From: Nitriliruptor sp040882055
Lineage (GTDB): Bacteria; Actinomycetota; Nitriliruptoria; Nitriliruptorales; Nitriliruptoraceae
Direction: 5' to 3'
Length of the DNA stretch: 64,000 bases
Assembly: GCA_040882055.1 (NCBI GenBank)
Contig: JBBECA010000082.1
Span: 3,538-67,537 of the forward strand
Each line of letters opens with the position of its first letter. The first letter of the stretch is position 1. Under the pieces are notes generated by a model that was not told where the DNA came from, made no database searches, and saw only the letters and a list, made by a program, of their open reading frames with translations. Made by a program: the position numbers and the translations under genes. This document shows, one piece after another, positions 50,239 through 58,478 of the stretch.

Positions 50239-51141
50239 GTGGTCTCCGAGCTGTTCGACGCCGACCGGTGGCGTGCGGTGCCTGGCTTCGAGGGCCTCAC
50301 CGACGTCACCTACCACCGGGCGGTCGACCAAGGCACGGTCCGCGTCGCCTTCGACCGCCCCGAGGTCAGGAACGCCTTCCGGCCGCACACCGTCGACGAG
50401 CTCTACCGGGTGCTCGAGCACGCTCGCACCAGCAGCGACGTCGCGTGCATCCTGCTGACGGGCAACGGACCGTCGCCGAAGGACGGGGGGTGGGCGTTCT
50501 GCTCCGGCGGGGACCAACGCATCCGCGGCAGGGACGGCTACCGCTACGCCGAGGGTGACACCCAGGCCTCCATCGACCCGGCGCGGTCCGGCAGGCTCCA
50601 CATCCTCGAGGTCCAGCGCCTCATCCGGTTCTCGCCCAAGGCGGTCATCGCGGTGGTGCCCGGCTGGGCGGCCGGCGGCGGCCACTCGTTGCACGTCACC
50701 TGCGACCTGACCATCGCCTCGCGTGAGCACGCTCGGTTCAAGCAGACCGACCTCGACGTCGCGTCCGTCGACGGCGGGTTCGGGTCGGCCTACCTCGCCA
50801 CCCAGGTGGGGCAGAAGTTCGCCCGCGAGATCTTCCTGCTCGGCGACGAGTACTCCGCAGAGGACGCGCACCGCATGGGGATGGTCAACCGCGTCGTCGA
50901 CCACGCCGAGCTCGAAGCGACCGCCCTCGACTGGGCCGCGCGGATCGGTGGGAAGTCCCCGACGGCGCTGCGGATGTTCAAGTTCGCCATGAACCTGCCC
51001 GACGACGGCTTGATCGGGCAGCAGGTCTTCGCCGGTGAGGCGACGCGCCTGATCTACGGCACCGACGAGGCTCAGGAGGGTCGCGACAGCTTCCTCGAGA
51101 AGCGCCCCCCCGACTGGTCCGCCTACCCGTACCACTACTGA
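50239..51141 (+). CDS. menB: 1,4-Dihydroxy-2-naphthoyl-CoA synthase
   Basis: 300 residues, crotonase fold. It closes the second ring of the naphthoquinone. Features: AFDRPEVRNAFRPHTVDEL, the SGGDQRIRGRDGY oxyanion/active loop, VVPGWAAGGGHSLHVTCDL, the QTDLDVASVDGGFGSAYLA segment and C-terminal DSFLEKRPPDWS, all MenB-specific. GTG 50239 follows GGGA; a longer frame starts at 50197 upstream of any ribosome binding site. Confidence 0.95.
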   Translation: MVSELFDADRWRAVPGFEGLTDVTYHRAVDQGTVRVAFDRPEVRNAFRPHTVDELYRVLEHARTSSDVACILLTGNGPSPKDGGWAFCSGGDQRIRGRDGYRYAEGDTQASIDPARSGRLHILEVQRLIRFSPKAVIAVVPGWAAGGGHSLHVTCDLTIASREHARFKQTDLDVASVDGGFGSAYLATQVGQKFAREIFLLGDEYSAEDAHRMGMVNRVVDHAELEATALDWAARIGGKSPTALRMFKFAMNLPDDGLIGQQVFAGEATRLIYGTDEAQEGRDSFLEKRPPDWSAYPYHY

Positions 51142-51202
51142 GCTCACCCCCGGACCCCACGGCCGGGCCCCGTCTCGGCCACCGAACCCGGAAGAGCGCG
51201 TC

Positions 51203-52087
51203 CTGAACCCCTACCTCGAGGCGGCACGGCCCCGGACCCTGCCGGCGGCCGTGGCACCCGTGCTCGTCGGGACGGCTGCGGCCGAGGCAGCGCCCGGCGA
51301 CCTCGACCCGATCCGGGCGCTGCTGGCGCTGGTCGTCGCGCTCGCGCTGCAGGTGGCCGTCAACTACGCCAACGACTACTTCGACGGCGTCAAGGGGGTC
51401 GACACCGAGGCCCGCGTCGGGCCACGTCGTGCCGTCGCCGCCGGGCTCGTCAGCCCGAGCGGTATGAAGCGCGCCATCGTCCTCGCGCTGCTCGTCGCGG
51501 CCTTCGCGGGGCTGGGCCTCGCTGCGCTCGTCGGCTGGGAGCTGCTGCTCGTCGGTGCCGCTGCGGTGCTCGCGACGCTCGGGTACTCGGGAGGCTCCCG
51601 ACCGTACGCCTCTGCCGGGCTCGGTGAGGTCTTCGTCTTCGTCTTCTTCGGCGTCGTCGCGACCGTGGGCTCGCAGTACGTCCAGGACGGCCACGTGGGC
51701 CTGGTCGCCGTGCTCGCCTCGCTCGCGATGGGGGCCCTGGCCACGGCGCTGCTGGTGGTCAACAACCTGCGCGACATCCCGACGGATGCCGAGGTCGGCA
51801 AACGGACCCTCGCCGTCCGGCTCGGGGATGCTGGGACGCGGACCCTCTACCTCGTCCTCGTGGCGGCGGCGTTCCTCGTGCTGATCCCCCTCGTGCTGGT
51901 GACGGGGGAGGGCTGGCTCCTGGCGCCGGTGCTCACGGTGGTCGTGGCCTGGCGTGGCATCGAGCTGGTCCGCCACGCCCCACCCGGGCCGCGGCTGATC
52001 GAGGCGCTCGGGTACACCGCGCAGGCCCAGCTGCTGTTCGCGCTGCTGCTGGCCGGTGCGCTGCTGCTGACCGGGGGCGGTCGATGA
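51203..52087 (+). CDS. menA: 1,4-Dihydroxy-2-naphthoate polyprenyltransferase, probable CTG start
   Basis: 294 residues, UbiA family, eight to nine membrane helices. It attaches the prenyl chain to the naphthoate. The first Asp motif is NDYFDGVKGVDTEARVGPRR and the second VNNLRDIPTDAEVGKRT. Translation from the first ordinary start (GTG 51251) would lose the conserved NPYLEAARPRTLPAA beginning. No ATG, GTG or TTG precedes that segment in frame, but CTG 51203 does, with GGAAGAG six bases before it, so a CTG start is likely. menC overlaps its stop (ATGA). Confidence 0.9.
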   Translation: MNPYLEAARPRTLPAAVAPVLVGTAAAEAAPGDLDPIRALLALVVALALQVAVNYANDYFDGVKGVDTEARVGPRRAVAAGLVSPSGMKRAIVLALLVAAFAGLGLAALVGWELLLVGAAAVLATLGYSGGSRPYASAGLGEVFVFVFFGVVATVGSQYVQDGHVGLVAVLASLAMGALATALLVVNNLRDIPTDAEVGKRTLAVRLGDAGTRTLYLVLVAAAFLVLIPLVLVTGEGWLLAPVLTVVVAWRGIELVRHAPPGPRLIEALGYTAQAQLLFALLLAGALLLTGGGR

Positions 52088-53049
52088 CGGCGGCGGAGCT
52101 CGATCACCTCGCGCCGTTCGCGATCCCCATGCGGCTGCGTTTCCGCGGGGTGACGTCGCGCTCCGGTGTGCTGTTGCACGGACCCGCCGGCTGGGGGGAG
52201 TTCTCGCCGTTCCCGGAGTACGGGCCCGAGTACGCCGGCCGGTGGCTCGCGTCGGCCCACGCCGCCGCCCTCGAGCCGTTCCCGCCCCCGGTGCGCGGCC
52301 GCGTCCCGGTCAACACCACCGTCCCCGCGGTCGATCCGACGACGGCCCGCGACCTCGTCGCCCGCAGCGGCTGTTCGACGGCCAAGGTCAAGGTCGGCGA
52401 GGCGGGCCAGGACCTCGCCGCCGACGTCGACCGGGTCGCCGCCGTGCGTGAGGCCCTCGGACCGACCGGACGCATCCGGGTCGACGCGAACGCGGCGTGG
52501 GACGTCGAGACGGCGGTGCTCGCCATCGGACGCCTGGACACCGCGGCCGGGGGGCTCGAGTACGTCGAGCAGCCGTGCGCGACGCTCGGTGAGCTGGCCG
52601 AGGTGCGCCGTCGCGTCAGCGTCCCGCTCGCAGCCGACGAGTCGGTTCGCACCGCCGAGGATCCGCTGCGCATCGCCGGCCTCGACGCTGCCGACGTGAT
52701 CGTGGTCAAGGTGCAGCCGCTCGGTGGGGTCCAGAGAGCCCTCGCGGTCGTCGATGCCGCAGGTCTGCCCGCGGTGGTCTCGTCCGCGCTCGAGACCTCG
52801 GTCGGGCTCGCCGCGGGGGTGGCGCTGGCTGCGGCGCTCCCGGAGCTGCCGTTCGCGTGCGGTCTCGGGACGGCGACGCTGCTGGCGGCGGACGTCACCG
52901 ACCGCCCGCTCACCCCGGTCGACGGCTCCCTCGAGGTCCGCCGGGTCGCCCCCGATCCGGCCTCGCTGGACCAGGCCACCCCCGATCCCGACACCGCCCT
53001 GGCGCTGATCGAGCGCCTCGGAGCCGCCTCCGCCCACCTGCCGACCTAG
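52084..53049 (+). CDS. menC: o-Succinylbenzoate synthase
   Basis: 321 residues of the enolase superfamily. It dehydrates SHCHC to o-succinylbenzoate. The catalytic Lys pair is TAKVKVG, metal ligands are in RVDANAAWDV, YVEQPCATL and LAADESV, and the second Lys in IVVKVQPLGG. N-terminal capping domain PMRLRFRGVTSRSG. ATG overlaps menA. Confidence 0.94.
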   Translation: MTAAELDHLAPFAIPMRLRFRGVTSRSGVLLHGPAGWGEFSPFPEYGPEYAGRWLASAHAAALEPFPPPVRGRVPVNTTVPAVDPTTARDLVARSGCSTAKVKVGEAGQDLAADVDRVAAVREALGPTGRIRVDANAAWDVETAVLAIGRLDTAAGGLEYVEQPCATLGELAEVRRRVSVPLAADESVRTAEDPLRIAGLDAADVIVVKVQPLGGVQRALAVVDAAGLPAVVSSALETSVGLAAGVALAAALPELPFACGLGTATLLAADVTDRPLTPVDGSLEVRRVAPDPASLDQATPDPDTALALIERLGAASAHLPT

Positions 53050-53057
53050 GACCCACG

Positions 53058-54839
53058 ATGCGCGCGCAGAACCCCTCGCACGCCCTGGCGCTGGTGCTCG
53101 TCGACGAGCTGGCCCGCTGCGGGGTCACCGATGCGGTGCTCGCCCCCGGCTCGCGGTCGGCGGCGCTGGCGATGGCGTTGCACGACGATCCGCGCGTCCG
53201 CCTCCACGTCGAGGTCGACGAGCGGTCCGCGGGGTTCCTGGCCGTCGGGCTCGGACGGGGCAGCGGACGTCCCGCCGCCGTCGTGGTCACCTCGGGTTCG
53301 GCGGTCGCCAACCTCCACCCGGCGGTGATCGAGGCGGACACCGGGGGTGTCCCCGTGCTGCTGCTGACCGCGGACCGTCCCCCGGAGCTGCGCGGCACCG
53401 GGGCCAACCAGACCATCGACCAGCTCCACCTCTTCGGCCGGAGCGTGCGCTGGTTCCACGAGGTCGGCGTCGCCGAGGACCGCCCCGGGTCGGTCGCCCA
53501 CTGGCGTTCGGTGACGGCCCGTGCGGTGGCCACGGCGGTGGGGCTGGCCGGACCTCCGGGGCCGGTCCACCTCAACCTGCCGTTCCGCGAGCCGACGGTC
53601 CCGGCCAGCGACGACGGACGTGTCCGCGCCGAGCCGTTCACCTCACCGCTGGAGGGCCGCGGCGACCGCCGCCCGTGGGTCGAGGTGGCGCGGGCCCCAC
53701 GCCGCGCGAACGACGACGAACTCGCGGCGCTCGCCGGACGGATGCTGTCCACCGAGCGTGGCCTGATCGTCGTGGGCGCGACCGCCGTCGGGGTCGAGGA
53801 CGTGGCGGGACCGATCCACGCTCTGGCGCGGGCGGCGGGCTACCCCGTGATCGCCGAGCCCGCGTCGAACGCCCGGATCCCCGGCGCACTCGCGCACGCG
53901 CACCACCTCCTCGGGCACCCGGGGTTCACGGGCGCCCACCGTCCGGACCTCGTGGTGCGGGTCGGGCGGACGGGGGTCTCGCGCCACCTCTCGGCCGTGC
54001 TCGGCCCCGGCATCCCGCAGGTCCTGGTCGACCCCGACGGCGCGTGGCACGACCCCGACCGTGCCATCGCCGAGCTGGTGCTCGCGGACGTCGGGGCGAC
54101 CTGCGCGACCCTCGCCGCGCAGCTCGCGGTCCGCGCTTCCTCGGAGTGGGCCGACCGGTGGGCGGACGCGGACGCCGCCGCCCGCCAGGCGATCGACGCG
54201 GTGCTCGACGGCGACGACCTCCCGACCGAGCCGCGGGTCGTGCGTGACCTCGCCGCCGCGCTGCCCGACGGCACCACCCTGGTCGTCGGCTCCTCGATGC
54301 CGATCCGCGACCTCGATCAGGTGTTGGTGCCCCGCGAGGGGCTGCGCATCGTGGCCAACCGGGGGGCGTCCGGGATCGACGGGGTGGTGTCGACCGCGCT
54401 CGGGGTGGCTATCGCGGACGCCACCAGCGAGGGTCCGGATCGGGGGCCGACCGTGGCGCTCGTCGGCGACCTGACGTTCCTGCACGACGCCAACGGGCTG
54501 CTGCTGTCGCCCGGCCTGGAACGGCTCGACTGCACCTTCGTGGTCCTCGACAACGACGGTGGCGGCATCTTCTCGTTCCTGCCGCAGGCCGCCTACCCCG
54601 GCTCGTTCGAGCGGGTCTTCGGGACCGCGCACGGCCGCGACCTGGCCCACCTCGCCGCCTTCCACGGCCTCGGCTACCACCAGCTCGAAGCTGCCGGCGA
54701 CCTGCGCGGGCTGCTGGCGACGACGCGTCGGCGGGGCGGACTGCACCTGGTGCACGTGCGCACCGATCGGGCCGCGAACCGGCAGCTCCACGAGCGGATC
54801 ACCCGCACCGTCCACGACACGCTCGACGGCCTCGCCTGA
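53058..54839 (+). CDS. menD: SEPHCHC synthase (2-succinyl-5-enolpyruvyl-6-hydroxy-3-cyclohexene-1-carboxylate synthase)
   Basis: 593 residues, three-domain thiamine diphosphate enzyme. It adds 2-oxoglutarate (as succinyl semialdehyde-ThDP) to isochorismate. Motifs: VLAPGSRSAALAMAL, VEVDERSAGFLAVGLG (catalytic Glu), VTSGSAVANLHPAVIEA, GSSMPIRDLD, ANRGASGIDGVVSTALG and the ThDP/Mg site GDLTFLHDANGLL with NDGGGIFSFLPQ. ATG eight bases after menC. Converges with menF, two bases between stops. Confidence 0.96.
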   Translation: MRAQNPSHALALVLVDELARCGVTDAVLAPGSRSAALAMALHDDPRVRLHVEVDERSAGFLAVGLGRGSGRPAAVVVTSGSAVANLHPAVIEADTGGVPVLLLTADRPPELRGTGANQTIDQLHLFGRSVRWFHEVGVAEDRPGSVAHWRSVTARAVATAVGLAGPPGPVHLNLPFREPTVPASDDGRVRAEPFTSPLEGRGDRRPWVEVARAPRRANDDELAALAGRMLSTERGLIVVGATAVGVEDVAGPIHALARAAGYPVIAEPASNARIPGALAHAHHLLGHPGFTGAHRPDLVVRVGRTGVSRHLSAVLGPGIPQVLVDPDGAWHDPDRAIAELVLADVGATCATLAAQLAVRASSEWADRWADADAAARQAIDAVLDGDDLPTEPRVVRDLAAALPDGTTLVVGSSMPIRDLDQVLVPREGLRIVANRGASGIDGVVSTALGVAIADATSEGPDRGPTVALVGDLTFLHDANGLLLSPGLERLDCTFVVLDNDGGGIFSFLPQAAYPGSFERVFGTAHGRDLAHLAAFHGLGYHQLEAAGDLRGLLATTRRRGGLHLVHVRTDRAANRQLHERITRTVHDTLDGLA

Positions 54840-54841
54840 CG

Positions 54842-56074
54842 TCAGTCCGCGCCGAGGGCGGCCTGCATCGCGAGGAGCTTGAGGCGGGTCTCCTCGAGCT
54901 CGTCCTCGGGGAGCGATGCCGCCACCACGCCGACACCGGCGAACAGCCGCGCCCGGGCGCCGGCCAGCTCGGCGCAGCGCAGGGCGATCCCCCACTCGCC
55001 GTCGCCGTTGGCATCCACCCACCCGACCGGGGCCGCGTAGCGCCCACGGTCCATGCCCTCGAGCTCGGCGATCACCTCGAGCGCGCGGTCCCGCGGCGTC
55101 CCGCCCACCGCCGCCGTCGGGTGCAGTTCGGCCACCACCTCGAGGACCGAGGCCGGTTCGGCGAGGTGGCCCGAGAACACGGTCGCCAGGTGTTGGACGT
55201 TGTCGAGACGCAGCAGGCGCGGCTCGGGGGCGTGCTGCAGGTCGGGGCAGCGCGGCGCGAGGACCTCACGGACCGAGTCCGCGGCCAGCTGGTGCTCGTG
55301 GCGGTCCTTGGCAGAGGCGAGCAGCGCAGCGCCGAGCGCGGCGTCCTCCGCCTCGTCCTCGGCGCGGCCCGTCGTGCCGGCCAGCACCCGTGAGGTGACG
55401 CGGTCACCGTCGCGGGCGAGCAGCAGCTCGGGGGTGGCGCCGACGAGGCCCTCCACCACGAAGGTGTGGCAGCTCGGGAAGCGGGCGGTGAGGCGCCGGG
55501 CGAGGTCGAGCGGATCGAACGGCTCCTGCGACCACACCGCGTGGTCGCGCGCGAGCACGACCTTGTCGAGCGCGCCGTCCCGCAACCGGTCGACCGCGGC
55601 GGCGACGGCTTCGAGCCAGCGCAGGTCGGGCTTGGACGAGCCCGCGAACCGTGGCCGGTCCCGCGGTGGCGGCTCGGGCGGCGAGGTCGCCAGCCCGGGC
55701 ACCGGGGGAGCGCCGTCGGGGTCGATCGTGGTCAGCCACGTCGCCCCGTCGCGGCGGCCGACGATCACGCGCGGCACCACCAGCGACGACCCGGCGGCGT
55801 CCGCATCGAAGCTGAAGGCGCCGACGGCGGTCAGGCCGGATCCGGGTACTCGGACCTCGTCGTCGATCTCGGCCGCGGCCACGAGGTCGCGGAAGCCGGC
55901 CTCGGCGCGGGCGAAGCGGTCGTCACCGGCACCGGGTACGAGCCGGGCCGCGACCCCCCACCCGACCAGGCCGTCACCGCGTCGGACCCAGGCGACGGCG
56001 TCGTCCGGAGCCGGCGGCAGGTCCAGCAGCGCCCGGTCGTCGGCGAGGTGGCGCGTCGTGACGCGCAGCGTCAC
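54842..56074 (-). CDS. menF: Isochorismate synthase
   Basis: 410 residues of the chorismate-binding family. It isomerises chorismate to isochorismate, the entry to menaquinone. The C-terminal catalytic core has VGGTPRDRALEVIAELEGMD, GRYAAPVGWVDANGDGEW and LFAGVGVVAASLPEDEL-EETRLKL; the Lys expected to activate water is in LDKVVLARD. GTG 56074 overlaps the stop of the MerR-like gene on the same strand. Confidence 0.93.
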   Translation of the reverse strand: MTLRVTTRHLADDRALLDLPPAPDDAVAWVRRGDGLVGWGVAARLVPGAGDDRFARAEAGFRDLVAAAEIDDEVRVPGSGLTAVGAFSFDADAAGSSLVVPRVIVGRRDGATWLTTIDPDGAPPVPGLATSPPEPPPRDRPRFAGSSKPDLRWLEAVAAAVDRLRDGALDKVVLARDHAVWSQEPFDPLDLARRLTARFPSCHTFVVEGLVGATPELLLARDGDRVTSRVLAGTTGRAEDEAEDAALGAALLASAKDRHEHQLAADSVREVLAPRCPDLQHAPEPRLLRLDNVQHLATVFSGHLAEPASVLEVVAELHPTAAVGGTPRDRALEVIAELEGMDRGRYAAPVGWVDANGDGEWGIALRCAELAGARARLFAGVGVVAASLPEDELEETRLKLLAMQAALGAD

Positions 56075-56637
56075 GCCTCGTCCCCGGGGCCCTCGGCCGC
56101 CTGTTGCGCCTGGATCTGCTCGACCGCGGCCGCCAGCAACCGTCGACGGGTGTGGTGCGCGACCAGCCGCTCGGTGGCGGGCAGCATCACCCGGTACGCG
56201 GTCACCAACCGGTCGGCGGCCTCGGTCTCGTCAGCGACGGTCCCGCGCACCGGGTCGCGGACGAAGCGCAGGAACGCCTCGACGGCGTGGTCGGCCAGGT
56301 CGCGGACGGCCGCGTCGGTGCGTCGCCCGAGATCGAGTAGCTCGCCGAGCGGGAGCCCGGCATCGACCAGCGCCAGGCCGGCGCGCACCGCGTCGACGTC
56401 GGCACGTGAGTAGCGCGGGGTCCCGGTGTGGTCCACGTGGTGGGGCAGCAGCAGGCCGGCGCGTGCGATCGACTCGACCAGCGCGCGGGTGGATCCGACC
56501 TCGGCAGCCAGGCCGTCGAGGTCGAACGGGGCGTCCTCGTCGTCGGCGACCGCGGCGGCGAGCGCCGCGTCGGGACGCGACAGGATGCCGTCGGTGTCCG
56601 ACGGTGCACGGTCCTGGGGCGGGGTTCCGGGGGCCAC
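56071..56637 (-). CDS. MerR-like regulator co-transcribed with menF
   Basis: 188 residues. A divergent MerR-type HTH occupies ~35-100 (FDLDGLAAEVGSTRALVESI, ARAGLLLP, RYSRADVDAVRAGLALVDAG), followed by an all-helical domain with no Cys pair or other clear ligand site. The GTG start sits seven bases after TAGCCT, consistent with a leaderless transcript. It overlaps menF by four bases, so it may regulate menaquinone synthesis; the target is unproven. Confidence 0.8.
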   Translation of the reverse strand: MAPGTPPQDRAPSDTDGILSRPDAALAAAVADDEDAPFDLDGLAAEVGSTRALVESIARAGLLLPHHVDHTGTPRYSRADVDAVRAGLALVDAGLPLGELLDLGRRTDAAVRDLADHAVEAFLRFVRDPVRGTVADETEAADRLVTAYRVMLPATERLVAHHTRRRLLAAAVEQIQAQQAAEGPGDEA

Positions 56638-56644
56638 GTCGGCG

Positions 56645-56650
56645 AGGCTA
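56645..56650 (-). promoter_or_regulatory. Leaderless promoter -10 (TAGCCT) of the MerR-like/menF unit
   Basis: TAGCCT on the minus strand with a seven-base gap to GTG 56637. Confidence 0.5.
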
Positions 56651-56697
56651 CGCCACCCGGTGGGAACGTCGGTCCGGACACGGCCTCGGCGCGCTGG

Positions 56698-57573
56698 TCA
56701 GCGGCGGAACAGGCCCTTCAGCCCACCGCTCTTCGCTGGCGCTGGACCACGCGGGACGCGGTCGCCCCGTGCGGTGAACGAGCCGTCGAAGGGGGAGAGC
56801 AGCACCGCTGGGGGCGCCAGCTCCGTGGTCACCTCGTCCGCGTGGGCGTCGGCCACGTCGTGGCTCGTGGGCGCGTGCGGGGTCGGGACGACCGCCTCGA
56901 GCGGAGCGTCCACGGGTGCGGTGTCGAAGGGGGGAGGGGGTGGGAGGTCATCCTCGGTGGGTCCGGAGGTCGGCAGCACCCCGGGCGTGGCCGCAGGCGC
57001 GTGCGCGTCACGGTCGTCGAGGGTGCGTACGGCGGCGGCGAGGTTGGCGAGCGCGTCGAGGTCGGTGGCCTCCTCGGGCGAGCTCGGGGGCGCCGGCGTG
57101 CCGCCGGTGGCGTCCTGCCTCACCGGAGCGACGGGCGACGGTCCGACCGAGGTCGCCGACGACGAGGTCGTTCCCGGTCCGGGTGTGGCCGCTGCAGCGG
57201 TGTCCGCGGCGAGCTCGAGGTCACCGAGCTCGTGGATCTCGCGCAGCAGATCCTCGGCGCCAGCTGCGGCTGCGACCCCCGGCCCCGTGGCGGTCCCGGG
57301 GTCCGCGATGGGCTCGACCGTCGCCGCGGTCGGGATCGACGGGGGCTGCACGGTTCGCGGCGCGTCCTCGACGGGCGCGTCCTCGACGGGCGCGTCCGGG
57401 CCCTCGGCGACGGTGGCGACCCACGGCTGGGGCTCGTCCGGGTGCGGGGTCGAGCGACCGATGGCGGCGGCGACGCGTGCGCCGGCAACGCCGACGATGT
57501 GGCCCTCCGGACAGCGACCCGAGGGATCGATCATCGCCGAGGCGCCGCAATCGGGGCAGTGGACGAAGGGCAC
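56698..57573 (-). CDS. Zinc-ribbon protein with long disordered region
   Basis: 291 residues. The N-terminus VHCPDCGASA..CPEGH has four potential zinc ligands; after it comes a helical stretch and ~200 residues of Pro/Ala/Thr/Asp low complexity with a 15-bp DNA repeat (57361-57398, PVEDA twice). The end is basic (KSGGLKGLFRR), similar in style to the tail of the DUF4388 protein at 4617. No catalytic motif. GTG 57573 follows GGAGATCC. Divergent from menG; function unknown. Confidence 0.75.
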   Translation of the reverse strand: MPFVHCPDCGASAMIDPSGRCPEGHIVGVAGARVAAAIGRSTPHPDEPQPWVATVAEGPDAPVEDAPVEDAPRTVQPPSIPTAATVEPIADPGTATGPGVAAAAGAEDLLREIHELGDLELAADTAAAATPGPGTTSSSATSVGPSPVAPVRQDATGGTPAPPSSPEEATDLDALANLAAAVRTLDDRDAHAPAATPGVLPTSGPTEDDLPPPPPFDTAPVDAPLEAVVPTPHAPTSHDVADAHADEVTTELAPPAVLLSPFDGSFTARGDRVPRGPAPAKSGGLKGLFRR

Positions 57574-57647
57574 GTCGGATCTCCTGGCCGGTCGGATCGG
57601 GCGACACCGTCGCCCGGCAGCCCGCGGGTCCCACCGGACCCGCGCTG

Positions 57648-57653
57648 TAGCCT
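57648..57653 (+). promoter_or_regulatory. Putative -10 (TAGCCT) of menG
   Basis: TAGCCT about 100 bases before the menG start. Confidence 0.4.
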
Positions 57654-57755
57654 CGTGCGGGGGCAGCCCCACCACCACACCATCGGCACGCGGCGTCCCC
57701 GTGTTGAGCGGTCCGGTGGGATCGTCCGCCACCCGCACCGGAGGAGACGTTGACC

Positions 57756-58478
57756 GTGAACCGGACCGGGTCCCGCGACCTGCCTGCTGCGGGCCGTGAG
57801 GGCAAGGACGCTGCGCTCGTGCAGGCCATGTTCGATCAGGTCGCGCCACGCTACGACCTGGCGAACGCGGCGCTGTCGCTCGGGCAGGACGCCCACTGGC
57901 GTCGGGCGGTCGCGCTCGCAGCCCGTCCGGGTGACGCCGACCTGCTCGACGTCGCCGCCGGTCCGGGCAACGTCGCCACCGAGCTCGTCGCCCGCGGTGC
58001 CCGGTCGGTGGTCGCGCTCGACCTGTCCGAGCGGATGCTCCGGGTGGGGTACGAGCGCGGGCACGAGGGCATCGCCTGGGTCAACGGCGATGCCCTCGCC
58101 CTGCCGTTCCCGGACGCGAGCTTCGACGCCCTGACCATCTCGTTCGGGCTCCGCAACGTCCCGGACCCCGAAGCGGCGGCCCGCGAGTTCGCCCGTGTGC
58201 TCCGACCCGGCGGCCGGGTCGTGGTGTGCGAGTTCGCCGCGCCCACGTGGCGGCCCTTCCGCGAGATCTACCGCCGCTACCTGGTGGGCGCCGTGCCCGG
58301 TCTCGCGCGGGTGGTGTCGTCCTCGCCGGACGCCTACATCTACCTCGCCGAGTCCATCCTGGCCTGGCCCGACCGGCGCACCGTGGCCAGCTGGTTCGAG
58401 GCGGCGGGTTTCGCCGAGCTCCAGGTCAAGGACCTCGCGGGTGGCATCGTCGCGGTGCACCGCGGCTTCCGACGGTGA
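57756..58478 (+). CDS. menG: Demethylmenaquinone methyltransferase
   Basis: 240 residues, class I SAM methyltransferase of the UbiE/MenG family. It methylates demethylmenaquinone, the last step of menaquinone synthesis. Signatures: MFDQVAPRYDLANAALSLGQ, the SAM loop LLDVAAGPGNVATEL, ALTISFGLRNVPDPEAAARE and the C-terminal SPDAYIYLAESILAWPD. GTG 57756 and TTG 57750 are both served by GGAGGAG. The lipoprotein gene overlaps its stop (GTGA). Confidence 0.94.
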   Translation: MNRTGSRDLPAAGREGKDAALVQAMFDQVAPRYDLANAALSLGQDAHWRRAVALAARPGDADLLDVAAGPGNVATELVARGARSVVALDLSERMLRVGYERGHEGIAWVNGDALALPFPDASFDALTISFGLRNVPDPEAAAREFARVLRPGGRVVVCEFAAPTWRPFREIYRRYLVGAVPGLARVVSSSPDAYIYLAESILAWPDRRTVASWFEAAGFAELQVKDLAGGIVAVHRGFRR

